DNA of 64,000 bases from positions 248,001 through 312,000 of the forward strand of contig CAVOLQ010000007.1 of assembly GCA_963696875.1 (NCBI GenBank), given 5' to 3'. Of this stretch, positions 55,059-64,000 are shown in pieces. The notes under the pieces were generated by a model, which was given only the letters and a program-made list of their open reading frames with translations, did not search any database and was not told the DNA's origin. The stretch is from Albibacterium sp963696875. GTDB taxonomy: Bacteria; Bacteroidota; Bacteroidia; Sphingobacteriales; Sphingobacteriaceae. Every line of letters begins with the position of its first letter. The stretch's first letter is position 1. The position numbers and the translations under genes are program-made.

Positions 55059-55700
55059 ATGAAGAAATTAGAATACAACTCAAGTTTAATCAGCGATTAT
55101 TTTCCGAGATTAACCGAAAATCAGAAAAAACAATTTGACGCTCTTTATGAATTATATTCAGAATGGAACTCTCAAATCAATGTTATATCCAGAAAAGATA
55201 TCGAAAGTCTTTATTTACACCATGTTTTACATTCTTTAGGAATTGCCAAGTTCATTTATTTTAAGCGCGGGGAGCGAGTTTTAGATGTGGGAACTGGAGG
55301 AGGATTCCCTGGTTTACCACTGGCAATACTTTTCCCTGAAACGAACTTTCATTTGGTAGACTCTATCGGGAAGAAAATAAAAGTGGTTAAGGAAATAAGT
55401 GCAGCTATTGGACTAGAAAATTTAGAGGCAAGCCATTCAAGGGCGGAAGATGTTGAAGGTAAATTTAATTTCGTTGTTTCCAGAGCAGTGACACAATTGA
55501 AGGATTTTTATCCTTGGGTGCAAAACAAATTTAAAAAGGAGTCTATAAATGCTATTCCAAACGGCATTCTATATTTAAAAGGAGGGGACTTGACCGCTGA
55601 AATTAAGGAATCTCGATTACAGGCTGAGGTATATCCATTAAGCGACTACTTTAAAGAGCCTTTTTTTGAAACGAAGTCTATTGTATATATTCCAATATAA
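55059..55700 (+). CDS. rsmG: 16S rRNA (guanine-527-N7)-methyltransferase
   Basis: About 213 residues from the ATG at 55059 (MKKLEYNSSLISDYFP); an in-frame ATG at 55035 overlaps the previous gene and is an alternative. N-terminal helices (LTENQKKQFDALYELYSEWNSQINVISRKDIESLYLHHVLHSLG) and the SAM-binding VLDVGTGGGFPGLPLAILFPE are diagnostic for RsmG (GidB), followed by VVSRAVTQLKDFYPWV. It methylates G527 of 16S rRNA. Confidence 0.96.
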   Translation: MKKLEYNSSLISDYFPRLTENQKKQFDALYELYSEWNSQINVISRKDIESLYLHHVLHSLGIAKFIYFKRGERVLDVGTGGGFPGLPLAILFPETNFHLVDSIGKKIKVVKEISAAIGLENLEASHSRAEDVEGKFNFVVSRAVTQLKDFYPWVQNKFKKESINAIPNGILYLKGGDLTAEIKESRLQAEVYPLSDYFKEPFFETKSIVYIPI

Positions 55701-55704
55701 TATT

Positions 55705-56820
55705 ATGGAGGCCAACCATCATAAAATACATGATCTTGCTCTAAGCTTTACAAAGGGGGTAGGAGTAGTCACATTAAGAAATCTTGTTAATTACTTTGGT
55801 TCTTCTCAAGCGGTAATGGATGCTCCAGAAGAAAAATTGAAATTGGTGGGCGGAATAGGGGATAAAATTTCAACTGCAATAAAAAATAGCCGTTCGGAAG
55901 CTTATGAACGAGCAGAACGAGAACTAGATTTTATTGAAAAACACCACATCCAGCTCTTTACATTTTCCGATCAAGCCTACCCACGACGTTTAAAGGAATG
56001 TTATGATGCTCCATGGATATTATACTACCGCGGAAAAGCCAATTTGAATGCAGGAAGAATTGTGAGTATTGTAGGTTCAAGAAAAGCGACACACTATGGA
56101 AAGAATCTCTGCGATGAACTTGTGGAAACCCTTTCTGATTACGATGTTACTATAGTGAGCGGCTTAGCCTATGGAATTGACAGTTTTGCTCATAAGGCTA
56201 GTGTAAACCATGGAATTCCTACCGTTGGCGTGCTTGGTCATGGCTTGGATCAAATTTACCCAGCCTCAAATAGGAACCTAGCTAAGAGCATGCTTGAAAA
56301 TGGGGGGCTTTTATCCGAGTTTTCGCTGAGCACAAAACCAGAAAGACAAAACTTTCCACAACGCAATAGAATTATTGCTGGTATGGCAGATGTAACGATA
56401 GTTATTGAAGCTGCCATACAGGGTGGTGCACTTATCACTGCTGATATTGCTAATAACTATAATCGAGATGTCTGTGCCTTTCCAGGAAATATAGGCCAAG
56501 AATATTCTGCTGGTTGTAATTTCTTAATTAAATCCCATCGGGCGCACCTCATTTCAAGAGGCAAAGATTTGGAATATTTAATGGGTTGGGAGCCGGCTGA
56601 CGAAAAACTGAAACCGATGCAAATTCAAATGGAACTTAGTTTGTCGCCTATGGAGAAAAAAGTGCATAGATTGGTAAAGCAGCACCAACCGCTTAGCATA
56701 GATCAGATTTCTGCCCAATTAAATTTGCCCCAAAGTAAATTAACCATCACTCTATTGGAATTGGAGATGAAAGGTTTGTTAGTCGCTTTGCCGGGTAAGG
56801 TTTTTAGAACGCTGCACTAG
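55705..56820 (+). CDS. dprA: DNA-processing protein DprA
   Basis: About 371 residues from the ATG at 55705 (MEANHHKIHDLALSF). N-terminal HhH/SAM-like part (about 1-65), Rossmann DprA core with IVGSRKATHYGK, IVSGLAYGIDSFAHKASV, TVGVLGHGLDQIYPASNRNL, RNRIIAGMADVTIVIEA and ALITADIANNYNRDVCAFPGN, and a C-terminal winged helix (about 310-371). DprA protects incoming single-stranded DNA and loads RecA in transformation. The 3' end overlaps the convergent sixA-like gene by 17 bp. Confidence 0.96.
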   Translation: MEANHHKIHDLALSFTKGVGVVTLRNLVNYFGSSQAVMDAPEEKLKLVGGIGDKISTAIKNSRSEAYERAERELDFIEKHHIQLFTFSDQAYPRRLKECYDAPWILYYRGKANLNAGRIVSIVGSRKATHYGKNLCDELVETLSDYDVTIVSGLAYGIDSFAHKASVNHGIPTVGVLGHGLDQIYPASNRNLAKSMLENGGLLSEFSLSTKPERQNFPQRNRIIAGMADVTIVIEAAIQGGALITADIANNYNRDVCAFPGNIGQEYSAGCNFLIKSHRAHLISRGKDLEYLMGWEPADEKLKPMQIQMELSLSPMEKKVHRLVKQHQPLSIDQISAQLNLPQSKLTITLLELEMKGLLVALPGKVFRTLH

Positions 56821-57298
56821 GAAATGCATGCCATTGAATATGGCCGCTACCTTCGGTAATCATGTTCCAATCTGCTTCTGGAAACTGTAACTGAACTACA
56901 CCTGATGTTTTTATTGTTCCGAAGAATTTGTCGCTTAAGTAATTCAATAAGGCTGAGATGCCAGGATTATGACCAAACAGAGCAACTGTCGAGTAATCAT
57001 TATTTATGTGATTAATCAATGACAGCAAGGTACTTACGGAAGCCTCATAAATTGTGTTTTCTGGTTGTATTTTACTAAAAGGAATGGAAAGGTTCTCAGC
57101 AAATAATTTAGTAGTATTCATGGCTCTTGTAGCCGGGCTACTTAAAATGAGTTCGGGAAGAATTCCATGATATAGCATGCGCCTACTCATTTCCGTAGCA
57201 TCAATTAATCCCTGAGCGGTTAATTTACGATCGAAATCTCTGATTTCATTATTAGATTCAGCCTGGGCATGCCGAATAAGAAAAAGATTTTTAGTCAT
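56804..57298 (-). CDS. SixA-like histidine phosphatase
   Basis: A 164-residue protein of the histidine phosphatase superfamily: LFLIRHAQAESNNEIRDFDRKLTAQGL (RHA catalytic motif), ELILSSPATRAMNT, and VALFGHNPGISALLNYL (second histidine). Short length and RHAxAE place it near SixA, which removes phosphate from phosphohistidine in phosphorelays and the PTS. Target here unknown. Convergent with dprA. Confidence 0.9.
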   Translation of the reverse strand: MTKNLFLIRHAQAESNNEIRDFDRKLTAQGLIDATEMSRRMLYHGILPELILSSPATRAMNTTKLFAENLSIPFSKIQPENTIYEASVSTLLSLINHINNDYSTVALFGHNPGISALLNYLSDKFFGTIKTSGVVQLQFPEADWNMITEGSGHIQWHAFPSAAF

Positions 57299-57424
57299 GG
57301 CTTAGTTTTTTAGTCGGAATGATTTGTTTTATTTAGTTAGTGTTCCACTCGGTTGTGAATTTTTGAACTCATTATGCTTTCATCAATGCAATTATGATGC
57401 CTGAATAAATCGAAAGACGATGGT

Positions 57425-57432
57425 TATCTTTG
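57425..57432 (+). promoter_or_regulatory. -7 promoter element of the GT2 gene
   Basis: TATCTTTG ends 17 bases before the ATG at 57450. Matches TAnnTTTG; only a weak -33. Confidence 0.4.
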
Positions 57433-57449
57433 CCTATTAATTTGTTGAT

Positions 57450-58238
57450 ATGATACATCAAAATCTAGTCAGTGTAGTAGTTCCTTGTTATAATCAAGCT
57501 GTTTTTATTGAAGAAACCGTTAATTCGATTTTGAAATCTGCTTATCCGGCTATTGAGATCATTTTAATAAACGATGGTTCCATAGATAATACAGACGAAG
57601 TGTGCAAAAATTTAGAAAGCCTGCATGAGAATGTTTTTTATTATTCGCAACCTAATAGTGGCCCTTCAGTTGCTAGAAATCTTGGAATTAGTAATGCAAA
57701 AGGAAGATATATATTACCCTTAGATTCAGACGACCTAATTTCTGAAGACTATATCTGTGAGGCAGTCAAGGTCTTAGATGCAAATAAAGAAGTGAAGGTC
57801 GTATACTGTGAGGCCGAAAAGTTTGGCGAGAAACAGGGGATCTGGGATTTAAAGCCTTTTAGCTTGCAATCATTAGCAATAAATAACATGATATTCGTCA
57901 GTGCTTTATATAGAAAAGAAGATTGGGAGAAATGTGGAGGTTATTCAAAGGATATGGTGTCCGTGGGAGAGGATTGGGAATTTTGGATTTCTATGCTGAA
58001 GAATGGAGGGGAAGTGGTTAAATTGCCCATAACTGGCTTTTATTATCGAATACGATCCAATTCTAGAAGAAAGGGAATGACAAACGCTAAGAAAAGGCAA
58101 ATGATAGACTATGTAAATAGAAAGCATAGAGATTTTATCTATCAACAATTAAATGGACCCTTGAGGTTTCAACGAACTCATTCCAAAAAGTACAATTCTT
58201 TTTTAAGGTTTTTTGGCTTACTGAAATTTTATCGATGA
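57450..58238 (+). CDS. Family 2 glycosyltransferase
   Basis: A 262-residue soluble GT-A protein: VVVPCYNQAVFIEETVNSILKSAYPAIEIILINDGSIDN, then RNLGISNAKGRYILPLDSDDLIS (DxD metal site) and SVGEDWEFWISML, the acceptor motif with ED. Adds sugars to cell-surface polysaccharide or O-antigen. The C-terminal region (KKYNSFLRFFGLLKFYR) is basic and amphipathic and may bind the membrane. It converges on a sugar-transferase gene with a 10-bp overlap. Confidence 0.92.
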   Translation: MIHQNLVSVVVPCYNQAVFIEETVNSILKSAYPAIEIILINDGSIDNTDEVCKNLESLHENVFYYSQPNSGPSVARNLGISNAKGRYILPLDSDDLISEDYICEAVKVLDANKEVKVVYCEAEKFGEKQGIWDLKPFSLQSLAINNMIFVSALYRKEDWEKCGGYSKDMVSVGEDWEFWISMLKNGGEVVKLPITGFYYRIRSNSRRKGMTNAKKRQMIDYVNRKHRDFIYQQLNGPLRFQRTHSKKYNSFLRFFGLLKFYR

Positions 58239-58999
58239 TAAATTCCTGCATTCTTTATTTTATCCTTTGGTAAGTTTAAGCTTATATGGTTCTTAAACTT
58301 ATAATTTAGTGGATGGAAGACATTGCCAAAAACAGTCCACGGAAGCGGATAATTATTGTTTCTACCCGTTAATAAGTTTTTTGCGCTAATTGCTAATTTC
58401 GAAAATAAGTTTTTTCCTGTTTTTTTCTTCTCTCTTGAATGCTTTGCTGGATATTTCTTTAAGTCATTAAGGTTTTGATCTAAAAGTTCTTCGACATCAT
58501 TTAACATAGCTTGACTCAGATCAGAATTTGGTCTACCTATCCAAGACGTGACCGATATTAAATCTTGCCAATAATCGGGCATCCATCGATTTTCATCATC
58601 AAAAACTTTAGCTGGACCTCCTAAGCGTTCAGGCCTACCGATCATATAGATAGTTGGATCAGTAAATTCCGACCATGCGTCTTTAAAGCTTACTTCGGTT
58701 GCCTTAATATCATGCCAAGCTCCTCCATAGTGGTGTAATAAATAAATTCTGACGTAATCGGATTTATGAACATCACTTAAATATGGAAAAGCTTTATGGA
58801 AAGGGTGGGTCGCTTTTTCTATTTGTTTGATATTTTCACTGTTTACTAAAAAAACAGGGACCCCAATGTTTTCTACTAGGGTATTGAAACTCAATGATCT
58901 GTTCTTGGACATGGATTTTCCAGACCAATAGCACCAAATTACAAATGAAACGTCATTAACCTTTTCTATTTGTGTTATATTAGTAAGGGTATTTAACAT
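58229..58999 (-). CDS. Capsular-polysaccharide-type glycosyltransferase with DxD-like motif
   Basis: A 256-residue protein of the glycosyltransferase sugar-binding (Caps_synth/GT32-like) type: VIWCYWSGKSMSKNRSLSFNTL at the start, KSDYVRIYLLHHYGGAWHDIKATEV in the middle. The usual GGxYxDxD motif reads GGAWHDIK here, so only one aspartate remains. The family attaches a sugar to a capsule or O-antigen unit. A neighbour on the same strand (59043-59753) is another glycosyltransferase. Confidence 0.85.
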   Translation of the reverse strand: MLNTLTNITQIEKVNDVSFVIWCYWSGKSMSKNRSLSFNTLVENIGVPVFLVNSENIKQIEKATHPFHKAFPYLSDVHKSDYVRIYLLHHYGGAWHDIKATEVSFKDAWSEFTDPTIYMIGRPERLGGPAKVFDDENRWMPDYWQDLISVTSWIGRPNSDLSQAMLNDVEELLDQNLNDLKKYPAKHSREKKKTGKNLFSKLAISAKNLLTGRNNNYPLPWTVFGNVFHPLNYKFKNHISLNLPKDKIKNAGIYHR

Positions 59000-59042
59000 G
59001 ATTTATTTAACGAGTTCCTTACACTCACTTGAGAGCTGAAAA

Positions 59043-59753
59043 TTAAATTTTATCTCTTCCTTTGGTGAATTTTAAGAAGTAATATTTTAAAGGATTACTA
59101 TATTTTAATTGTTTCCATGGTCTACTGCCATGAGGTTGATGAAGAACAGGAACATCTATTAATACATAGTTTTTGAAGCCTAATTCTAGAGCTTTCGATG
59201 AAATGAAAGTGTCGTACCAATCTTTAGATTGATTTAAATTGAGGAAACTATACGTTTTTAAAAAATCCGTAGTCATTAGGGTACAACAAAAGCTTAAACT
59301 CCTTTTGGTTTCAATAATTTCTCTCTTTTCGTTTTTAAACTTTAAATATGGGAAATTGATAGATCCTAATTCATCTACAGTTATCGCTCCAGCCAAGCCT
59401 ACTTGTAAATGGTTTTTTTGAAAAGAAAGCATTTTTTCGAATGTATCTTCCTTTACTTTAACGTCAGATTCAACCACGATTAGCGGAACATTTTCTTTTA
59501 AAGCTTTAGATTGAGCGTCTTGTAATACCAGTTTATAGTTGGGGGAAGGGGTGTTTGTGATGTCTTCTAGATGGATTAATTGAAAATTATATTTAAATTT
59601 GTTTTCCTCCAATGTTTTCTTTGTTTTCGAATCACTAAAATCATTATAAACAATATGGAGTATATTAGAATTACAATTGTTAATAGCAATAATAGTTTCC
59701 ATCGTGGTTAAGATGGAGTTTTTCACTGGAGTTATAACAATAGCGTCGAGCAT
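59043..59753 (-). CDS. Family 2-like glycosyltransferase
   Basis: A 236-residue protein with the GT-A start MLDAIVITPVKNSILTTMETIIAI, later PLIVVESDVKVKEDTFEKML (DxD-like SDV) and the acceptor-side DWYDTFISSKALELGFKNYVLIDVPVLHQPHGSRPWKQL. Shorter than typical GT2 enzymes and with a less regular nucleotide-sugar motif. Likely works on the same surface polysaccharide as the two neighbouring transferases. Sugar and acceptor unknown. Confidence 0.8.
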   Translation of the reverse strand: MLDAIVITPVKNSILTTMETIIAINNCNSNILHIVYNDFSDSKTKKTLEENKFKYNFQLIHLEDITNTPSPNYKLVLQDAQSKALKENVPLIVVESDVKVKEDTFEKMLSFQKNHLQVGLAGAITVDELGSINFPYLKFKNEKREIIETKRSLSFCCTLMTTDFLKTYSFLNLNQSKDWYDTFISSKALELGFKNYVLIDVPVLHQPHGSRPWKQLKYSNPLKYYFLKFTKGRDKI

Positions 59754-59787
59754 AGGTCTTTATTCAAGATACAAACTTAAGAATTTG

Positions 59788-61470
59788 TTACCTATTTGTG
59801 TGTCTCTCTTTTCTTTTGTCAAACCAGTTCTTAATTTGATCTAAAGTAAAACAGTTAAGGCAATTCTCGGCTGTCAGACCTCCTTTTTGTGCCATAATAA
59901 GTCCGAAGTCCGTATAATGGAATTCGGAAAGTGAGTGTGCGTCGGGGTTAATTGAGAGCAAAACTCCCTTTTCCAAACAATATGGAATCCATCTCCAATC
60001 TATATCTAGACGTAGAGGATTGGAATTAATTTCTATTATTACTTCATTGGCCGCGCAGGCATCGATCACTTTTTTGTGGTCAATTTCATAACCGCTTCTA
60101 ATTAATAGTTGCCTAGCTGTGGGATGTCCTAAAATAGTAGTGTAAGGATTTTCGATTGCTTTTATTAAACGGGTTGTTGCCCTTTTTTTATCCATGCCCA
60201 GTTGGGAATGAATAGAAGAGACCACGAAATCAAATCCCGCCAAGACCTCATCGGGATAATCTAAGGATCCATCCGATAAAATATCCGATTCTATTCCTTT
60301 GAAAATATGAATAGGAGCAAGCTTTTCATTTAGCTTATCGATTTCTTCCCATTGTCGATAAACTTCTTCAATTTTTAATCCATCTGCGTAAACAGCAGTT
60401 TTAGAATGATCTGAGATTCCAAAATAATTAAGCTTCAACTCGTCACGGCAATAAAGTGCCATTTCTTCAATGCTATAGATGCCGTCACTCCAGGTACTAT
60501 GGTTGTGCAGGCTACCTTTTAAGTCACTAGCTTCGATTAGCTTTGGAAATTCTCCTTGCTTGGCTTGTTCTATTTCATTCAAGCCTTCTCGGCGTACTGC
60601 TGGAATAAACGCTAAGCCGGCTTTTTCGTAAATTGCTTCTTCGCTATTTAAATGCGGGATTTCGCTTTGCAATAATTCTTTTAATTCCTTTATATGTTTT
60701 TCATTACCAGTAGTCTCCACTAATATAGAATAGAAGTTTGCATCTTCACAGGTATATAACTTTACCAGATATTGCTGTTTATAAAGCCCTTCAACAGCAT
60801 CTTCTTTTTCGTTAATGTTAGTGAAATCTTGATTGGCATGAAGAAATAAAGAGAGCTCCTCTTTAGATTTTGAAATTAAAAAATCGATGCTATCCAATAC
60901 TTCCATCTTTCGTCTGAAAGGACCAGTAAGTGAAAGGTGAGTAGGTGATAATCCTTTTAGCCCTTTCGAAATTTCTTTAGCGATATTTAGTGCATCCGCA
61001 AATCTAAATTTCCCTTCATTGGCTATAGTAAATTCAACAAGGTTTTGAATTTCTTGCTGTGTTTTTTGTCCGAAACCCTTTAGTGCCGAAATTTTATCGT
61101 CTTTGCACGCATACCAAAGAGCACCGAGGTTATCAATCTCCAATTCTTTCCAAAACGTAGCAGCCTTTTTTGCGCCTATCCCTTTCACATTCATGATGGT
61201 TAATACACCGGAAGGGGTTAAATCCAAAAAGCTTTCCAGCTCTCTTATCGTTTTTGTTCCCACTAATTCGTCAATCTTTGCCGCAGTGCTTTTCCCTATT
61301 CCGGGAATTGTAGCCAGCTCAACTATGGGTCTACCTGCAATAGAAAAGGGCAGTTTGCTTATCTTTCTCGCGGCAGAAATAGTTGCTTTTACTTTGAACG
61401 AGTTTTCACCGTGTAACTCCATTAATTGCCCCAAAAGTTTGAATTTTCGGGCAATTTCCTTATTTGTCAT
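59788..61470 (-). CDS. polX: PolX-like protein: HhH and PHP domains with a degenerate polymerase site
   Basis: A 560-residue protein of PolX length. Residues 1-165 hold a DNA-binding 8-kDa-like domain and HhH motifs (IPGIGKSTAAKIDEL at 55-69, VKGIGAKKAATFW, KGFGQKTQQEI). The polymerase palm aligns at GPFRRKMEVLDSIDFLIS, where the catalytic DxD reads S194-I-D196, and at LVKLYT, where the third aspartate is K237. The C-terminal PHP domain (from about 315) keeps its metal ligands: LHNHSTWSDG, GISDHSKTAVYADG, KGIESDILSDGSLDYPD and SINPDAHS. So nuclease activity is expected, polymerase activity is doubtful. It lies next to sppA, 5 bp after it. Confidence 0.92.
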   Translation of the reverse strand: MTNKEIARKFKLLGQLMELHGENSFKVKATISAARKISKLPFSIAGRPIVELATIPGIGKSTAAKIDELVGTKTIRELESFLDLTPSGVLTIMNVKGIGAKKAATFWKELEIDNLGALWYACKDDKISALKGFGQKTQQEIQNLVEFTIANEGKFRFADALNIAKEISKGLKGLSPTHLSLTGPFRRKMEVLDSIDFLISKSKEELSLFLHANQDFTNINEKEDAVEGLYKQQYLVKLYTCEDANFYSILVETTGNEKHIKELKELLQSEIPHLNSEEAIYEKAGLAFIPAVRREGLNEIEQAKQGEFPKLIEASDLKGSLHNHSTWSDGIYSIEEMALYCRDELKLNYFGISDHSKTAVYADGLKIEEVYRQWEEIDKLNEKLAPIHIFKGIESDILSDGSLDYPDEVLAGFDFVVSSIHSQLGMDKKRATTRLIKAIENPYTTILGHPTARQLLIRSGYEIDHKKVIDACAANEVIIEINSNPLRLDIDWRWIPYCLEKGVLLSINPDAHSLSEFHYTDFGLIMAQKGGLTAENCLNCFTLDQIKNWFDKRKERHTNR

Positions 61471-61475
61471 CTTAA

Positions 61476-63245
61476 CTAATTTATTGTAATGGTATAAGGA
61501 ATTCTTGCTTGCACCCCTGTTTGTTCAATAACCTGTTTTGCTTGCCTATAATAAGAATATGAGTCTCCCATTTCCCTTTTCATAAACCAAACACTAATGT
61601 CGTTACTAGTATTTCCTAAGAATGATTGGATGGGGTCACTTAATGCAGGATAACTTACCAGCCTATATTCTTCAATATTAGCCATTTTTGCAGCAGATTC
61701 GATTGCGTTTTCAATACTTCCCAAACGGTCGACCAGTCCAAGCTCCAGAGCTTGCTCGCCTGTCCATACTCTTCCTTGACCAATGCTGTCAATAAAGCTT
61801 CTATCCTTTTTACGACCATCCGCCACTTTTTTAGTGAAGGTGAAGTATATCTGATCCACTTGCTGTTGAATAATGCTTCTTTCGTCTGCAGTAAGAGGGC
61901 GGCTAATATTTCCTAAGTCGGCATATTTCCCTGTTTTAACTTCGTCAAAGGTAATCCCTAATTTGTTGTTAAAGAAGTTTTGTAAATTGGGGATAATCCC
62001 AAAAACTCCTATAGATCCCGTAATTGTGTTGGGTTGTGCGAAAATGGAATCAGCTGCACAAGCAATATAATAACCGCCAGATGCTGCAACGTCACCCATC
62101 GAAACGATAATCGGTTTTACTTCTTTTGTTAGTTTCACTTCTCTCCAAATGACATCCGATGCTAAAGCGCTGCCTCCAGGTGAATTTACCCTTAATACGA
62201 CTGCTTTAACTTTCTTATCTTCACGAACTTTCCGAATTGCTCTTGATATTTTTTCCGAACCTATCTGGCTATCCGAACCTTCTCCAGAAATTATTTCTCC
62301 AGTTGCATATACTATAGCAATTCGGTCTTTTGCAGCTGTATTTGGCTTAGCGTTCGGGTTGTTATACTTTTCGATGGTGACAAGATTGATTTCTTTGTCT
62401 TCTTTAACGTCAAGGCGTTTTTTTAGATCACTGATGATTTCGTCTTTATATTTTAATCCGTCGGCTAATTTTGCAGTTACAGCATCTTCTGCATTCTGAA
62501 CACGCAGCTCATTTGCAATAGCACGTAGTGAATCAACAGGGATATTTCTGCTGATAGATATTCCCTGTAAAAAGTGGTCATAGATAGAGCCCAAGAAGGA
62601 AGAAACTTGTTGCCTGTTTGGCTCACTCATCTTATCCAGTATAAATGGTTCGACTGCACTTTTGTAAGTTCCTACTTTAATAACCTGCGCTTCAATTCCT
62701 AATTTTTCTAATGTGCCTTTGAAAAACATGCTTTGTGAAGCAAATCCTCGAAAATCTAATATCCCTTCAGGATTAAGAAATATACTATCTGCCGTGGAAA
62801 CTAAATAATAAGCCGATTGAGAATACACCTCACTATAAGCAAGGATAAATTTTTCAGAAGATTTAAAATCGATTAAAGCATCCCTGATTTCCTCTAGCGT
62901 AGCAAAACTAGAAGGCACCATGCTCATATCAAGGTATATACCTTTGATTTTATCATCCTCTTTAGCAGTTTTGATCCGAGCTAAAATGTCATTTAATCCT
63001 AGCTTATCTGATTTTATATTTGAAAAGCTAAAACCTCCTTCGAAAGGATTTTTACTGGTTCTTTCATCAATAGGATAAGCAAGGCTGATTTTTAAAACAG
63101 AGTTGTCCTTAACCACAAACTCTTTTTCGTTCCCTAAGGAAGAGACGACTGCCGCCATGATTCCGAAAAAAATTAAAAATAGAACAACACTAGATAAGAC
63201 AACGCCCACTACGGTTGCCAATACATATTTGAAAAATTGCTTCAT
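61476..63245 (-). CDS. sppA: Signal peptide peptidase SppA, 67-kDa type
   Basis: About 589 residues from the ATG at 63245 (MKQFFKYVLATVVGVVLSSVVLFLIFFG, one membrane anchor). Two ClpP-like halves: the first supplies the general base lysine in IKVGTYKSAVEPF, the second the nucleophile serine in ANTITGSIGVFGIIPN after VVSMGDVAASGGYYIACAADSI. The length is that of the long SppA form. It degrades signal-peptide remnants in the membrane. Likely co-transcribed with polX downstream; divergent from folK. Confidence 0.95.
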   Translation of the reverse strand: MKQFFKYVLATVVGVVLSSVVLFLIFFGIMAAVVSSLGNEKEFVVKDNSVLKISLAYPIDERTSKNPFEGGFSFSNIKSDKLGLNDILARIKTAKEDDKIKGIYLDMSMVPSSFATLEEIRDALIDFKSSEKFILAYSEVYSQSAYYLVSTADSIFLNPEGILDFRGFASQSMFFKGTLEKLGIEAQVIKVGTYKSAVEPFILDKMSEPNRQQVSSFLGSIYDHFLQGISISRNIPVDSLRAIANELRVQNAEDAVTAKLADGLKYKDEIISDLKKRLDVKEDKEINLVTIEKYNNPNAKPNTAAKDRIAIVYATGEIISGEGSDSQIGSEKISRAIRKVREDKKVKAVVLRVNSPGGSALASDVIWREVKLTKEVKPIIVSMGDVAASGGYYIACAADSIFAQPNTITGSIGVFGIIPNLQNFFNNKLGITFDEVKTGKYADLGNISRPLTADERSIIQQQVDQIYFTFTKKVADGRKKDRSFIDSIGQGRVWTGEQALELGLVDRLGSIENAIESAAKMANIEEYRLVSYPALSDPIQSFLGNTSNDISVWFMKREMGDSYSYYRQAKQVIEQTGVQARIPYTITIN

Positions 63246-63444
63246 TAGAATTTTATTTTGTCTGAACAAAAAATCGAGAACTATATATTAACGAATTTTG
63301 AACCTTTTTGTGTTAGATAGAAATTTTAGGGCAAATGTTACAAAATAGAATTGAAATATATTAATTCACTTATGCATAGGATTAAGGGTGAGAATAACCA
63401 GTGAACCAGTTCATGTTAACAGGATTAATGAATACTTTTGCTCT

Positions 63445-63927
63445 ATGTTTCAAGTATACTTACTATTAGGGGCTAATTTAGGAGAGCGTTTTGAACAGAT
63501 GCAATCTGCATTTGATGAAATTGACAAACAAGTTGGTCGCGTTATTCAGTATTCTTCAATCTATGAAACCGCGGCTTGGGGAGAAGAGGACGGGCCAGAT
63601 TATTTAAATCAGGTGCTGCTTATAGAAACGCATTTAAAACCTTTGGAGGTTTTAGAAAAGATAAATTTAATTGAAGAACAGCTTGGTAGGACTAGGAAAT
63701 TAAAATGGGAATCGAGGTTAATTGATATTGATATTCTATTTTATGAAGATTTGATTATCGATAGCTACAATTTAATTGTTCCGCATCCTTATATACATCA
63801 TAGAAAATTTACCATGGTACCTTTAGTAGAAATTGCACCTGATTTTATTCATCCTCTATTGCAAAAAAGCAATAAAGAATTGCTTAAAGATCTGAGAGAT
63901 GATTTAGAAGTAAAAAAAATGGAATGA
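63445..63927 (+). CDS. folK: 2-amino-4-hydroxy-6-hydroxymethyldihydropteridine pyrophosphokinase
   Basis: About 160 residues from the ATG at 63445 (MFQVYLLLGANLGERFEQM); an in-frame upstream ATG at 63388 adds residues without family sense. HPPK motifs are all present: LGANLGER, SSIYETAAWG, PDYLNQVLLIET, IEEQLGRTRKLKWESRLIDIDILFYED, LIVPHPYIHHRKFTMVPLVEIAPDF. It carries out a late step of folate synthesis. The last 73 bases of the window after it hold no recognisable gene start. Confidence 0.96.
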   Translation: MFQVYLLLGANLGERFEQMQSAFDEIDKQVGRVIQYSSIYETAAWGEEDGPDYLNQVLLIETHLKPLEVLEKINLIEEQLGRTRKLKWESRLIDIDILFYEDLIIDSYNLIVPHPYIHHRKFTMVPLVEIAPDFIHPLLQKSNKELLKDLRDDLEVKKME

Positions 63928-64000
63928 TGGAATTGGCGGGCTGATGTTATTTAGTGTCAAGTGCTAGGCAGTAAACGTTTTGCTATGCAGTAAGCCGGCT

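Noticed and set aside
1..64000. CRISPR array, prophage or complete insertion sequence
   Set aside because: No evenly spaced direct repeats, phage structural genes, integrase or transposase sequence was seen.

Overview
The window looks like chromosomal DNA of a Bacteroidota bacterium, most likely Sphingobacteriales/Sphingobacteriaceae. Reasons: AT-rich DNA; A/T-rich sequence rather than Shine-Dalgarno sites before start codons; promoter elements of the Bacteroidota form TAnnTTTG; and families typical of the phylum (DUF3078, DUF3098, outer-membrane beta-barrel family with carboxypeptidase-like N-terminus, membrane-anchored MutS-like ATPase, M56/BlaI pair, AbiEii with an XRE-DUF6922 antitoxin). 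The genus cannot be told from the sequence alone. No rRNA, tRNA, CRISPR array or complete insertion sequence was recognised.

Layout. 1-2056: 5' part of an FtsX/MacB-type ABC permease running off the left edge. 2.3-9.5 kb: an accessory-looking stretch with a frameshifted AbiEii toxin and intact antitoxin, a decayed LytTR gene fragment, a TlpA-like thioredoxin, a small secreted protein, the Dcp peptidase, a ParE-type toxin-antitoxin pair, CsbD, and a DUF3037/HipA-like kinase pair. 9.5-15.3 kb: a complete RND efflux operon (adaptor, pump, outer-membrane channel), divergent from a BlaI/BlaR1-type sensor pair with two tandem operators. 17.4-26.6 kb: an assimilatory sulfur operon (sulfite reductase, SUMT, a Met8-TauE fusion, APS reductase, CysD, CysN) followed by a homocysteine-forming PLP enzyme and OsmC; together they take up sulfate to sulfide and homocysteine and make the siroheme needed for it. 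A leader with two U-tailed hairpins precedes the operon.

26.6-30.2 kb (minus): ftsX-DUF3098-uppP-truB-ribF, tightly packed with ATGA overlaps. 30.4-33.6 kb: leuS carrying an in-frame insertion of about 141 codons bounded by GC-rich inverted repeats and encoding a DUF559 (PD-(D/E)XK-like) nuclease domain; this is the most striking object in the window. 33.6-46.6 kb: outer-membrane receptor, rlmH, DUF3078, MutS-like, S10 peptidase, putP-type symporter, MATE, lipoprotein and esterase genes. 46.7-49.6 kb: a large metallopeptidase-like/propeller/barrel protein, then a 1.1-kb AT-rich gap. 50.7-53.8 kb (minus): tgt-lptG-DMT transporter. 53.9-63.9 kb: glycosyltransferases, rsmG, dprA, sixA, a PolX whose polymerase site looks degenerate, sppA and folK.
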